Below are positions 18,620 to 29,489 of a DNA stretch of 64,000 nucleotides, piece after piece; position 1 is the first letter of the stretch; each line of letters opens with the position of its first letter. Below the pieces are notes generated by a model that searched no databases, was not told the origin of the DNA, and saw only the letters and a program-made list of their open reading frames with translations. A program made the position numbers and the translations under genes. Origin of the DNA: Strigamia acuminata (Eukaryota > Arthropoda > Chilopoda > Geophilomorpha > Linotaeniidae); the NCBI GenBank assembly GCA_949358305.1, contig OX442314.1, positions 37,297,211 through 37,361,210 on the forward strand. The letters run 5' to 3'.

Positions 18620-19946
18620 TTCTTATTTGCTGCGGACTTTTTTCGGAATCGGTTGGTCGCCACCCGCTTCCGCTTTGCGTTTGTACGTGCTGGCTTCTCT
18701 GACCGCAGAAGCAAATTTCGATTTTGTCAATAAGTAGTCGCGTATCACCGCGAATTTCTCTTTTAATTCGCGGATCCTCATGTCGCAGTCGTTCAGCTCT
18801 TGATTGAGATATTCAATTTGCTCCGTTTATAAATTCAAAAAGTGCTTGTCCCACGCTTCTTTCCTTCGATAATAATTCCTATTCCTGAAGGCACACTCGG
18901 CTCCTTTCGTTGGTCGTTCCTTTTCCTTATTCTTTGCTTCAGCATCTGGCGGCACCGCAGCGGAAAAATACACTTCTCGTACGTCCTCCGGTATTTGGGC
19001 GATATATTTCTCATAATCTTGAATCAGATCCATATCTTTACCAAATGCATCTGGATTGCATGCAAACAATTCTTTGCTGCTTTCTTCCTCTTCTTCTTCA
19101 TCATCTTCATCTTCATCTTCGAAAGTCGTAATGAGAGAGATGGTCGGTGATGAGACAAACTCGATTCCATCTAACGTCATCATTTGTTTGTGCAGTGCTG
19201 CATTCTCTTCGTCGTCATCTATCAAACCTTGCACGTATTCTGTGTCTGCGAGGAGTCGTGCCTCTCCGTTTAAGCTCTTTTTAACTCTCTTCTTTTGTTC
19301 TAACACTGTTCTCGCCACAGCAAAACTTTGCTCCTCGACTGACCGCGTTCGCATCTTTGTGGTTTTACGGATCACTTTGGCATTTTCCTTCCGTTTAACC
19401 CTCTGCTTTTCCTTTAGCTCGGCTTTACTTAATTTGTCATTTCTTTTTGCTCGAGTCTGCATTGTTTCGCCCGTTGGTTGTTTAAAGGAAACCCTCATTG
19501 ATTCATCGTCTTGCAAAGCATTGAAAAGCGACGGATTCTCGAATGACTCTTCCTGAATACATTTGCTTCCTCGTTTATCTTCCTCAATTTTCTGTTGCAT
19601 CTCGGCTTCTTCTCGTTCCTCGTCCATTTTTTCCAACAATTTGAGATCTTCCTCTTCCTGTAGTTTTTTCTTTCTTCTAAACTCGCGAGCTGCTTGCGCT
19701 TGCTTAGACTCACACAAGACTCGTTTAGTCTATTTACCTTTCGTCTCAACAGTAGGAATAATAAGACAAACGTCTGATAATTTCTTATCGCAGTTTCCAC
19801 TGAGATGTTCTGATCCAGAAGACTTTGTTATTGGCCATGATACATGATAGAGGTAATTACCCTGTTTATCAGTTTCCTGAAAATAGATCGTTTTAGTCTA
19901 GGTAATTTTGGCTGGTAATTCAATTTCTGGACTTACTTTCGGCCAT
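18620..19946 (-). pseudogene. A4::B2 chimera, disrupted
   Basis: An A-type front (exon 1 19937-19946, exon 2 from 19876) is fused within an open frame at about 19490 to B sequence (…RVSFKQPTGETMQTRAKR), so the A coiled coil runs straight into the B basic N-terminus. It carries at least three lesions: an extra T near the start of exon 2 that creates TGA, a TAG where sisters have CGG (at about 19731), and a TAA where B1 has Trp (NLW to NL-stop, about 18829) that removes the last 77 or so residues. The 296-codon open stretch between the last two may still be translatable, but I call it a pseudogene. Confidence 0.8.
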
Positions 19947-20230
19947 GATTGAGGATTATTTTGTTTGCTAAAATTCTAAAAGGTTTGGTCGATAAATCAG
20001 AGCTCGGGAGTGATCGCGGTGAAGAGCAGACGTCAGATGGCTCTATCTTCTCTGGACGATGTTTATATAGTTCTGCATCAGGAACATACGGGTAGCTCCA
20101 ATCACAGCTCTCCACACATTACTGCTGGAACCAACCAATGATGGCGCAGATACCACTTAGTGTGCTTCAAATCAGCTGATGTGGGTGTTTAGACAATTTT
20201 TGTAAGTTTTGTGAACCTAACATATTTAAT
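19947..20230 (-). promoter_or_regulatory. A-type promoter of the A4 chimera
   Basis: Intact CTATATAAAC at 20061-20070 on the minus strand and the CTGACGTCTG element, with leader as in the other copies, before ATG at 19946. Confidence 0.7.
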
Positions 20231-20506
20231 CAAAGATATAAAAAATTAATAAATAAAATCACGAATTCGTAACATTTCATTAATTATCTTAATTATTATT
20301 TTGATTGTCTCGGATTATCCTCTTTACACGTCGTTCTATGTCAAAAACAGAAATGTGATTGCCCAGTCAGCCGCGCGATGGCGCTACCATCAGTATTTCC
20401 TAGCAAGGATATAGAAGTAGAATAAATTAACAAACTAAATTCGGTATCGGTATTTATTTCGGGACGCAATATTTCGTATTTCAACACTTTAAATTTTTAT
20501 TTTACG
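20231..20506. other. Recurrent intergenic block, third copy
   Basis: Close copy of 10520-10780, with GATGG-N5-CCATC at about 20377-20391 and paired ACGTC cores. Confidence 0.75.
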
Positions 20507-21317
20507 CTATTTTTTAAAATTATCTTCGCCGTCTGTCTTTTTTCTTATTCGTTGCGGACTGTTTTCGGTTTCGGATGGTCGCCACCCGCTTCCGCTTTGC
20601 GTTTGTACGTGCTGGCTTCTCTGACCGCAGAAGCCAATTTTGATTTTGACGAAACGACCATCAACTTCCAGGGCGCCGTCGCTCTCTCCGCATCCGACAA
20701 ATGCACGACAAAATACGTCGAAACCAGCTCGGTGACCGTGAAAAGCAACTGGTGCGTCCACTGGCGATAAAAATCGTCGTTCCAATAATTAAAAAACATC
20801 CACCAACTGTAATAATGCGGATAAAACGATGCGACGGTCAAAACAAACATGGAGGCGCGTAATCAACACATTTTGCGAACCGTCTCGTACAGAAGAAGGA
20901 TCGCGACGATCGAAACCATCCAGATTTCGAGCGAATTACTCGTCACGTTGAAATAAACGTGTTTGTATCCGGACACTCCCCTCTCGTAGTTGGCTGCAGA
21001 AAAACAAGAATTTTGAACCATTTTGAACCATTTTGAACCATTTTAAAACATACCCTTGAACGTGGTGTCCCAGCAGTTGCATTTGCACGTCGATCTGTTC
21101 ACCGGACGCGTGTATTTGCTCCAGAGACTGTAAATAACGTCGAAATGAACGTACGGAATGAGGACGAAGACGGCCGTTGCTAGGCACAAGCTGACTGTCG
21201 TTTCTAAATCATAATATTCGACGCGCGGTGAGTTTTCTCTGCTCGCGTTGACGTCGGTCCAGTGTTGGTACGTTTCGTCTCACGATATATCCTCAGAGTG
21301 TTTTCATCGCTCGTCAT
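20507..21317 (-). pseudogene. M3::B fusion, disrupted
   Basis: M exon 1 starts at 21317 but lacks one A in the codons for ASKYYDY, shifting the frame to a TAG. Exon 2 has a small deletion in the region encoding RRRLR and then, after WKLMVV (about 20655), passes in frame into the B C-terminus (KSKLASAVREASTYKRKAEAGG). The fusion leaves a 101-codon frame at 20545-20850. Introns are as in M1 and hold AAAATGGTTC repeats. Confidence 0.82.
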
Positions 21318-21578
21318 TGTGGAATGTTAGATTCTGTGTTCTCCCGACCGGTTCGACCGGGTGAATTACGTTTTAAGAAGTTGTCACTAGTTGCCGAGAC
21401 AAAACGGCAAGCATAGGAGATAGAGATAAAATAAACAAATAAAGATAATAGATAATAGAAAATTTTAATTTCTGACAAGTGCAAAGCATTAAATTGAATT
21501 AATTCACTAATAAATAAAAATAAAAATTGTGCAAACTTATTCCATTATGTAAAATGCGAAAAATGAAGATCAAGTATT
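21318..21578 (-). other. Copy of the M upstream spacer
   Basis: Fourth copy of the 8897-9150 spacer, between M3 and A5. Confidence 0.8.
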
Positions 21579-22455
21579 TCATCTTTTCTTGTTATGTTGT
21601 TTGCAGCAATCCAAACACGACCGAATCGTTGCTTTTCCGTCTACCACATGAACACACACACCAGAAGTTTGACTTCTTTTCCTTCTAGATTTCTCATCCT
21701 TCCTTCGGAGCTTTTTTTGTGCTTTAAAAGAAGCCCTCAGTGACTCATCGTCTTGCAAAGCATTGAACAGCAACGGATTCTTGGATAACTTGTTTCGAAT
21801 ACATTCGCTTCCTCGTTTAGATTCCGCAATTTTCCGTTGCAATTCGGCTTCGTCTCGTTCGATTTGTTGCAATTCCTCGTCCATTTTTCCCAACGTCCTG
21901 CGATCTTCCTCGTCCTTAAGTTTTTTCTTTCTTCTTGCTTCGCGAGCTGCTTGCGCTGGCTTAGACTGACACAACTCTCGTTTAACTTTCGTCTCAGGAG
22001 TAGGAATAATAGGACAAACATCTGATAATTTCTTATCGCAGTTTCCACTGAGGTGTTCTGATCCAGAAGACTTTGTCGTTGGCCGTGGTACATGATAGAG
22101 GTGAATATCCTGTTCATCGTTTCCTGGAAATAGGTCGTTTAAGTTTAGGTAATTTTGACTGGCAATTCAATTTCTGGACTTACTTTCTGCCGTGATTGTT
22201 TGCGCCTGCTTAGTCTGGCTCAAGACTCGCCCAGTCCGTCTCGTTTTCGTCTCAGGAACGGTAGCAACAGGTTTAGGACCAACATTTGACAATTCTCCAT
22301 CAGTTTCCATTGAGGGGTTCTGATCCAGAAGACTTTGTTGTTGGCCGTGGAGCATGATAGAGGTGAATATCCTGTTTATCGTTTTCTGGAAATAGGTCGT
22401 TTAAGTCTAGGTAATTTTGGCTGGTAATTCAATTTCTGGACTTACTTTTTGCCAT
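21579..22455 (-). CDS. A5: bZIP-like protein with a disrupted optional exon
   Basis: Same architecture as A1: exon 1 22446-22455 (ATGGCAAAAA), exon 2 22200-22385, exon 3 21579-22123. Exon 2 has a small deletion after LNGN that produces TGA TGG in frame, so including it ends translation early. Because exons 2 and 3 both have phase-1 borders and near-identical acceptors, skipping exon 2 restores an intact 184-aa protein with the SKPAQAAREARRKKK basic segment, coiled coil and CLDCCKQ end. The C-terminal region has an extra basic patch (RRKDEKSRRKRS). Whether the exon is skipped cannot be told from sequence. Confidence 0.65.
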
Positions 22456-22730
22456 GATTAAGGATTATATTGTTTGCTAAAATTCTAAAAGGTTTGGTCG
22501 ATAAATCAGAGCTTAGGAGTGATCGCTGTGAAGAGCAGACGTCAGATGGCTCTATCTTCTCTGGACGAAGTTTATATAGTTCTAGGTAGCTCCAATCACA
22601 GCTCTCAACACATTTCCGCTGGAACCAACCAATGACGGCGCAGATACCATCTAGTGTGCTTCAAAACAGCTGATGTGGATGTTTAGACAATTTTTGTAAG
22701 TTTTGTGACCTTAACATATTTAATTGCTTT
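22456..22730 (-). promoter_or_regulatory. A-type promoter of A5
   Basis: ACTATATAAA at 22571-22580 on the minus strand, CTGACGTCTG downstream, leader of about 90 nt to ATG at 22455. A short deletion follows the TATA compared with the A4 copy. Confidence 0.7.
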
Positions 22731-23289
22731 TAAGTTGCACGAATTTATAACATTTTATTACTTATTTTGATTGTCTCGGATTATCCTCTTTACACGTCGT
22801 TCTAAGTCAAAAACAGAAATGTGATTGCCCACTCCTCAAATCTATCTTTTGTACGAAATTTTTTTAAGAAAATCGCAATTTTCTAAAGTAGGCACAAGTC
22901 AAAGGCTATGGAAAAATGGCTTAAATTGAAATATATAATATCTCTGCAACAGTGCCAGATATGCAAATTCCAACCGGGGGAATCGATTTTCTATATTTCA
23001 TTTTACGTCTAATCAGCACGTTTTCTAGGCAGTCGAGGCTCCCAGCAACTCGCATTGGCACGGGCTTGACATCTCATCAGTTGGTAAATCATCACTAAAA
23101 CAAAACAAAAAACTAAAATTACATACAGTAAGCAAGATTCAGCATGCGTTAAAACAAATAACAAACCTGCACAACACCATCAATACAAAAGATAATAAAA
23201 ATAAAAACTCTTCTCTTCATCAACTCGTTCAACATTAGAAATTTGCTGGTGGCCATAACAACTCCCTGGGATTGCTATTGGTATTGGAA
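22731..23289. other. Intergenic with partial recurrent block
   Basis: 22740-22840 is a truncated copy of the recurrent block; 22841-23289 is AT-rich sequence in which I see no gene or named repeat. Confidence 0.55.
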
Positions 23290-23534
23290 AAACCCTTTAA
23301 AACAGTTTTTAAGAATCGTAATAAAAAGAAAAAATTAATTCGGATGAAAATTGTAATTTGAAAAATGCCCATTTTAGAAACAACTGCCTGCTGTCCCAGC
23401 ATTCCACCAGAGGGCGCAACGTCACGCTGGTGTAAAATATTTTGAAGTTTTGAAAATGTGGAAAAGTGCAGGATTTGACGAGACTCGCTGTTGTTATAAT
23501 AAAGCAAATGAAGGTCAAATAAAAGTCAAGTAAT
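23290..23534. repeat. A6 downstream flank, duplicated at 15.3 kb
   Basis: Near-identical to 15290-15510. The pair shows that a unit containing an A6-type gene end once lay at 15.3 kb. Confidence 0.8.
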
Positions 23535-24377
23535 TCATGTTTCATTGTTATGTTGTTTGCAACAATCCAGACACAACATAATTGTTGCTTTTCCGTCCAC
23601 CACATGCAGACACACACCCATTTTACGTCTTTTCCATCCAGGTTCCCCATCGGCATCCATACAGCTTCGGAGCCTTTTTTGTGCTTTAAAAGAAGCCCTC
23701 AATGATTCGTCGTCTTGCAAAGCATTGAATAGCAACGGATGATTCTCGGATAACTCTTTCCGAATACATTCGCTTTCTCGTTTACATTCCTCAATTTTCT
23801 GTTGCATCTCGGTTTCTTCTCGTTCGAGTTGTTGCAATTCCTCATCCATTTTTTCCAACGTCCTGCGATCTTCCTCGTCCTGAAGTTTCTTCCTTCTCCT
23901 GATCTCGCGAGCTGCTTGCGCTTGCTTAGACTGGCACAAGACTCGTCTAGTCCGTCGACCTTCCGTCTCAGGAGTAGGAAGAATAGGACAAGCTTTTGCT
24001 GACTTTCCATCACACACTCGTCTCGTTTGTCTTGTTTTTGTCGCAGGAGTGGGAGCAACAGGGATAGGACAATCATTTGGCAATATTTCATTAGAGTTTC
24101 CATTGAGGTCTTCTGAGCCTGGAGGATTTGTTGCCAGGAGTAATTGCGCTACTTCAGTTATTGGTACATAATAGATGCAAATTCCCTGTTCGTCGTAAAC
24201 TTCAACTAGTTCGTTTTGGTCATAGGTAATTTCGGTTTCTGGTACCGGTAATTCAATTTGTTTATCCAAAGCGTCGTCGAGCACTTGTGAATTTAAACTG
24301 GTTGGTTCGATTGAAGTGGCAATTAAATTATTCGAGGGCTCGTCTGCTGGTGAATGCTCGTAGCTAGAATTTTCCAT
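23535..24377 (-). CDS. A6: bZIP-like protein, single exon, 280 aa
   Basis: Intact single-exon sister of A3 with the same order: acidic N-terminus (MENSSYEHSP), ICIYYVPITEVAQLL, Pro/Thr/Arg-rich middle, SKQAQAAREIRRRKK basic segment, heptad coiled coil (LEKMDEELQQLEREETEMQQ), FNALQDDES, an inserted basic RKMG, and CLDCCKQHN. It differs from A3 mainly by scattered substitutions and small in-frame indels (for example PVPETE against PETE), a pattern suggesting selection on protein rather than decay. It has its own TATA promoter, different from the A1-type promoter. Confidence 0.83.
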   Translation of the reverse strand: MENSSYEHSPADEPSNNLIATSIEPTSLNSQVLDDALDKQIELPVPETEITYDQNELVEVYDEQGICIYYVPITEVAQLLLATNPPGSEDLNGNSNEILPNDCPIPVAPTPATKTRQTRRVCDGKSAKACPILPTPETEGRRTRRVLCQSKQAQAAREIRRRKKLQDEEDRRTLEKMDEELQQLEREETEMQQKIEECKRESECIRKELSENHPLLFNALQDDESLRASFKAQKRLRSCMDADGEPGWKRRKMGVCLHVVDGKATIMLCLDCCKQHNNET

Positions 24378-24655
24378 AATGAAAGATGGTAATGTATTTT
24401 ATTAATACTAGTAGTAGGCTTCGGCTTCGGTTTAAAATTAGATATTTATTTTATTTATATTAAATTTTGATTTTAAAGCAAGCGACACCGTGTGTCTTTG
24501 GTCGATGACAGGTGCTTAATGAACTGTATATTTTAAACGCTGTATTTATATAGATCGGTGCCACCAATCGCCGCTCTCCTTCCACACAGCCAATCCCGTC
24601 GCTCCATCTATTTTTATACTGATCGCTGATTGGGTCTCGCACACGGAATGGCTCG
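24378..24655 (-). promoter_or_regulatory. TATA promoter of A6
   Basis: CTATATAAATA at 24543-24553 on the minus strand, with a leader of roughly 140 nt to the ATG at 24377. This promoter is not related to the A1-type promoter. Confidence 0.65.
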
Positions 24656-24756
24656 TAGCGTCGACGTGCCATTCATTATGTGGTCACATAGCGTCGACGT
24701 GCCATTTAGTATGTGGTCACGTAGCGTCGACGTGCCATTCCGTGTGTGGCGGTCAA
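24655..24756. repeat. 33-bp repeat, three copies, GTCGACGTGCCATT
   Basis: TAGCGTCGACGTGCCATT recurs at 24656, 24689 and 24722, upstream of the A6 TATA box. Each copy has an ACGTC/ACGTG-type core, the same class of core seen in the other cluster promoters, so it may be a regulatory array. Confidence 0.75.
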
Positions 24757-24832
24757 TTGGTCAATTTGATCTTTTTGGTCAATTTGGTCAATTTGGTCTT
24801 TTTGGTCAATTTGGTCAATTTGGTTTTTTGAG
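24757..24832. repeat. GGTCAATTT short tandem repeat
   Basis: About eight imperfect copies of a 9-10 bp unit (GGTCAATTT, GGTCTTTTT). No further function seen. Confidence 0.85.
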
Positions 24833-24835
24833 CCA

Positions 24836-25152
24836 TAATGGGCTATAATCAGCCCTACAATGTAAGTTATGCTTGTTGATTTCCCCATTTCTTGAAAAAC
24901 TAGCTTCATCTGAAAACATAATTGATGCCATAAATTGCGGATTATCATCAATCTGTGTCGGAAGTCAATTTGCAAGGATTGTTGTACTTGATGCATCGTT
25001 ACTTTCTGTCCTTGGTCCGCCTGATCGTGGACGTGCAGCGACACTACCTGTGTTGCGAAAACATTGGATGATTCTTCAGAGAGTACCTGCTAAAGGATGT
25101 CTGCGGTCAGGATATCTCTCTGTATACAGTCTCACAGCAGCACGAACCATTT
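24836..25152 (-). pseudogene. Tc3/mariner-like transposase remnant
   Basis: Minus-strand translation with stops gives RAAVRLYTERYPDRRHP and FRNTGSVAARPRSGG, the N-terminal helix-turn-helix of the DUF4817-type transposases frequent in arthropods, and then, after a deletion, IMFSDEASFSRNGEINKHN, matching the FSDExxFxxNG block around a catalytic Asp of the DDE domain. It is internally deleted and inactive. Confidence 0.75.
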
Positions 25153-25176
25153 GCTAACAACAATATTACTTTTTTA

Positions 25177-26155
25177 TTATAAAAATCTACTCGATGTCCA
25201 AACGACAATTACAAAACAAACCGAACAACCAAACATCACATTACTAACGACCGAACAAACTGCAACGTATTTCTTCCGAGCGTACACTTTCATCTCCCAC
25301 AATGGCACACACACGTGCAAAACATCCGGCAACATCAACCCAACGTCGCGCAGCACCTGATGCAACATTCCTTCACCTCCGATGACATTGTGACCAAACT
25401 GGTCCGTCAACGACGTCACACAGTGCGAAACAGCGACCGACAAAACCACCATCAACTTCCAGGGCGCCGTCGCTCTCTCCGCATCCGACAAATGCACGAC
25501 AAAATACGTCGAAACCAGCTCGGTGACCGTGAAAAGCAACTGGTGCGTCCACTGGCGATGAAAATCGTCGTTCCAATAATTAAAAAACATCCACCAACTG
25601 TAATAATGCGGATAAAACGATGCGACGGTCAAAACAAACATGGAGACGCGTAATCGTCGGCGCACGATCAACCGACACATCTTGCGAATCGTCTCGTACA
25701 GAAGAAGGATCGCGACGATCGAAACCACCCAGATTTTGAGCGTATTACTCGTGATGTTGAAATAAACGTGTTTGTATCCGGGCACTCCCCTCTCGTAGTT
25801 AGCTGCGGAAAAACAACGATTTTAAATCGTTTTTCGATTTATTTTTATTTTTAGAGTATATACCCTTGAACGTGGTGTCCCAGCAGTCGCATTTACACTT
25901 GGATCTGTCCACCAGACGATTGTATTTGCTCCACAAGCTGTAAACAACGTTGAAATGAATGTACGGGGTGAGTACGAAGAAGGCCGTCGCGAAGCACAAG
26001 CTGATTATCGTTTCGTAATCGTAATATTTCAACGCGCGGTGAGTTTTCTCTGCTCGTGTGGACGTCGGTCCAGTATTAGCAGCTGGGAAAAGATCTTTCG
26101 TCTCCCGATTTAACTTTTGAGTGTTTATTTCGTACTGGAATGTTTGATTCTGCAT
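25177..26155 (-). CDS. M4: six-pass membrane protein, intact, 305 aa
   Basis: Exons 25864-26155 and 25177-25802 join at phase 1, exactly as in M1 (second exons are both 626 bp). The N-terminal 30 residues differ completely from M1 (MQNQTFQYEINTQKL against MTSDENTLRIY), while the rest is about the same length and closely similar: CKCDCWDTTFK, YKHVYFNITSN, FYPHYYSWW, WTHQLLFTVTELVS, WKLMVVLSVAVSH. It may be the parent copy at the end of the cluster. Substitutions are mostly conservative and no stop is present. AATAAA follows the stop immediately. No A-type gene precedes it. Confidence 0.83.
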
Positions 26156-26261
26156 TGTTCTTTAGAGAATATCAAATTTACATCATTACTAGCAAATTTA
26201 GGTGTTGTGTTTGTAACCTGTTAAGTTAGGCTTACCTTTTTGTTATTTCGTAGCACTGTCA

Positions 26262-26340
26262 ATGAGTTATCTCTATAGATAACAATGTACTTGGTTGCCA
26301 AGCTGTACTTCTGCTTGGCAACCAACTTATAGATAACTAG
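26262..26340. repeat. Short inverted-repeat element
   Basis: TTGGTTGCCAAGC and GCTTGGCAACCAA form 13-bp arms around nine bases, with an outer imperfect pair AGTTATCT / AGATAACT. It resembles a tiny foldback element. Confidence 0.65.
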
Positions 26341-28795
26341 CAGAAAGTTGGTCTAAGCTTTGAGTGTAGTTGCGACAATGCTAACTGAAGCATGATGCTG
26401 TGTGCAAAGTTTGTTGTTATTTTGTATGTATAGGCTGAATATTAATTATACGTTCAAAGTTTGTTTGTTTAATTTTTCTCCTTACAAATGCGATTCATTA
26501 TTTTTTTGCCAAACACTTGAATTTTTTATGGGTGTAATACATTTCTTCAGAAAAAACAGCAAACATAGTAGAGATAAAATAAACAAACAAACAAAGATAA
26601 AAGATAGCCGGTGGGACCAATTTGTCCATCATCGAAGCATTTTGTTATTAATTTTTGTTATAATTGTGTACAACATAGGTGTCCATCTGTCCAACGTCCT
26701 GGCTTCCTAGGCCCACGCAAAAAATCTGGAGAAAAGATGTCATCTGAATCTGGTTAGATATGGCATCGGGTCCTGGTTCGAATCTGTTGTAATGTGTTGT
26801 TATCAGAGAGGCACGGTTGGCTTTTCTGCATCACCACAACTTTGGATGGATATTGGCTTAAATAGCGGGTTTCAGCTATTTACCAATTGACCACTTATAA
26901 ATATAATAATAATTATAACTGGTGTTAATTGTCATCAAATGGGAATTATTAACAAATAAACTGCGATCAGTTTGCTGTTTCCTGTTATTCCTCGATTACA
27001 TCGAACGAATGACGCTCGGCGTTCATTCGTTCGCTCTGCTCACTTCATTCCGCCGAGATTACAGTCATGTCTGCTATATCACCTGTTTGATGTCTTGTGT
27101 TTCACCTAGTGGCAAAATACAAAATTGCTCATAATTTAAATTGCTTTCGTACATTCATTTTTACTCTTACTTCATTCAAACTTTTCACAATAGATGGCGC
27201 TACGTGGTTTTCACTAGCACGACACCAGGTGCTGAAATTATACTAGTCAAAACTGGTCTTTTGTAAACTTCAGCTAGGACAAGTCGTATAAATCTACTTG
27301 GAAAAGAAAAAAAAACAATTTATGGCGTAATACATGGAATTTTTAAAATATTTTTATGTTTTTATAAAAAAAAAATTTTAAATTTTAAAATTTTAAATTA
27401 AAAAAGAAAAAAAAAACAGAAATGTTATTGACGTCAAAGGGTTGATGTTTATTCGGCATGAGTTGCTTGTAAATTGTGTTTAATGTAAATATAATGGTGT
27501 TTTAGTTTGTGTTTTAGGGCTAAGCGCTCGAGAGTGAAGTATTGTTAATGTAAATAGGGCAGAGAGCGATGAGAAATGGTGATTTATTAGAAGGGGTTGT
27601 TCGTTTCATCCGTCATTTGATTTTAAAGCGATCCATCACATAATTTGTTCGTTTGTCCCTGTCTGGGTACGCAGAATACTTCGCACGAAAAATGCCAATT
27701 TAAAACTCAATTCATCACAAAATTAAGGTTCAACAGGTCACAAATCCATTTGTGGAGGCGACGTTTAAGAATGAGCAGCGAAAATCGATGTTTTATCGAA
27801 TTGACACATAAAAATGTTTAATAAATTTCCGAGAAAAATAAAATCCGAAAAAACGTTAAAATTTCTCATAAATATTCCCAAAAAAAATGTAAAATACATT
27901 AAAATATTGAAAAAATTCCCATAAAACCTCAAAAAATCTTAAAACATTAAAAAAATCCCCAAAAATACTCAAAAACCGTCAAAAATCCCCATAAAAACCT
28001 TTAAAAAAATGTTAAAATATCAACAAATTAAATTTAAACAAAAAAAAATTTTAAAACGTAAAAATCTTCAACAAAATCCTCAAAAAAAATCCTCAAAAAT
28101 CAATAAAACATTTAAAAAAAATTCCCCAAAAATAAACCTAAAAAAAAAAACCTAAACCCAATTGAAAAACCACCCAAAAAAGTGAATCAATCGTTTTAGC
28201 AGCGAGTGAGTATATTTTTTTTATTATTCAACGTTGAAAGGAGGTTCAATGAAAATCTATTGGACATCTGAGATTTTTCCGTCGGCTAAAATTTGATGAG
28301 GCTTTAAACCTAATGAGGAAGTAGTGTTCTCGGAACGAACATCCTAATCACCAAACGCCCTCTCACCAACGTCCAAACCTTAAGAGGGGTTGGGAGGGGA
28401 AGGAAAGGGGAATGCAAAGAACGTCGACGAGAGAAGAGAAGAGAAGAGAGAAGAGAAGAGAAGAGGGTGAGCCTCGGGGCGAGCAAACAGAATGAATTAA
28501 ATCAAAACATGGACATGCTTATCTCTTCCTTTTCTTAATGGCGTAGTAGAATTGGGGTGGGGATTGGTAACTGATAAACGCGGGAATGAGGCGCGGGGGG
28601 AAGGGTGGGTGGGGGTGACAACAACAACATGCGGACGCGTGGGAACCATTAAAAAGCTCCCATCGGACATTGATTGCTGGCAACGGAAATGCAAGTGGTC
28701 AATTTGGAAATATCAGGTTTAGCGAGGAAAGTGAGATCGAGTTGAAATGTTGGGTAAAAAAATTATTTTTTGTTTAAATTAAAATTTATGTATGT
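26341..28795. other. Gene-poor AT-rich region
   Basis: No supportable gene. 27340-28190 is dominated by A-rich sequence with AAAAATC words; 28430-28470 is a GAGAA microsatellite; 28500-28700 is more complex and GC-rich without a convincing frame. A tRNA-like box GGTTCGAATC at about 26772 stands alone without cloverleaf partners. Confidence 0.6.
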
Positions 28796-28809
28796 TTTTT
28801 TAAATTGGT

Positions 28810-29290
28810 TTAGAAATGGAAAATTTTGTTTAAAAATCAGAAAAATTGTTTAAAAATCAGAAAATTTGTTTGAAAATCAGGAAATTTGTTTGAAAACCAG
28901 AAATTTGTTTAAAAATCAGTAAATTTGTTTAAAAATCAGAAAATTTGTTTAAAAATCTGAAAATTAATTTGAAAATCTGAAAATTTGTTTCAAAATCTGA
29001 AAATTTGTTTCAAAATCAAAAAATTTGTTTAAAAATCAAAAAATTTGTTTAAAAATGAAAAAATTTGTTTAAAAATGAAAAAATTTGTTTCAAAATCAAA
29101 AAATTTGTTTCAAAATCAAAAAATTTGTTTTAAAATCAAAAAATTTGTTTCAAAATCAAAAAATTTGTTTCAAAATCAAAAAATTTGTTTCAAAATCAAA
29201 AAATTTGTTTCAAAATCAAAAAATTTGTTTCAAAATCAAAAAATTTGTTTAAAGATCAAAAAATTTGTTTAAAAATCACAAAATTAGATT
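28810..29290. repeat. 20-bp tandem array
   Basis: Unit AAATTTGTTTCAAAATCAAA repeats with little variation for over 20 copies. A 75-codon frame at 29045-29272 is just the repeat. Confidence 0.92.
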
Positions 29291-29489
29291 AAATAATCCA
29301 TAAAATTTAAATATGTATTCAATTCTCCCAAAAAACAATTACTAAAAATCCAAATTATTTTTTATAAAACCAAAAACCCAAAAACCCAAAAAAAAAATAA
29401 AAAAAAAATTGAATTTAAAAACACCTCAAAATTCAATCCTAAAAACAAAACATTAAAAAACCCACAACAACACAAAAAAAAAAAAAAAA

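Noticed and set aside
26760-26785. GGTTCGAATC, a tRNA B-box-like word
   Set aside because: No A box or cloverleaf could be drawn around it; a decayed SINE is possible but unsupported.
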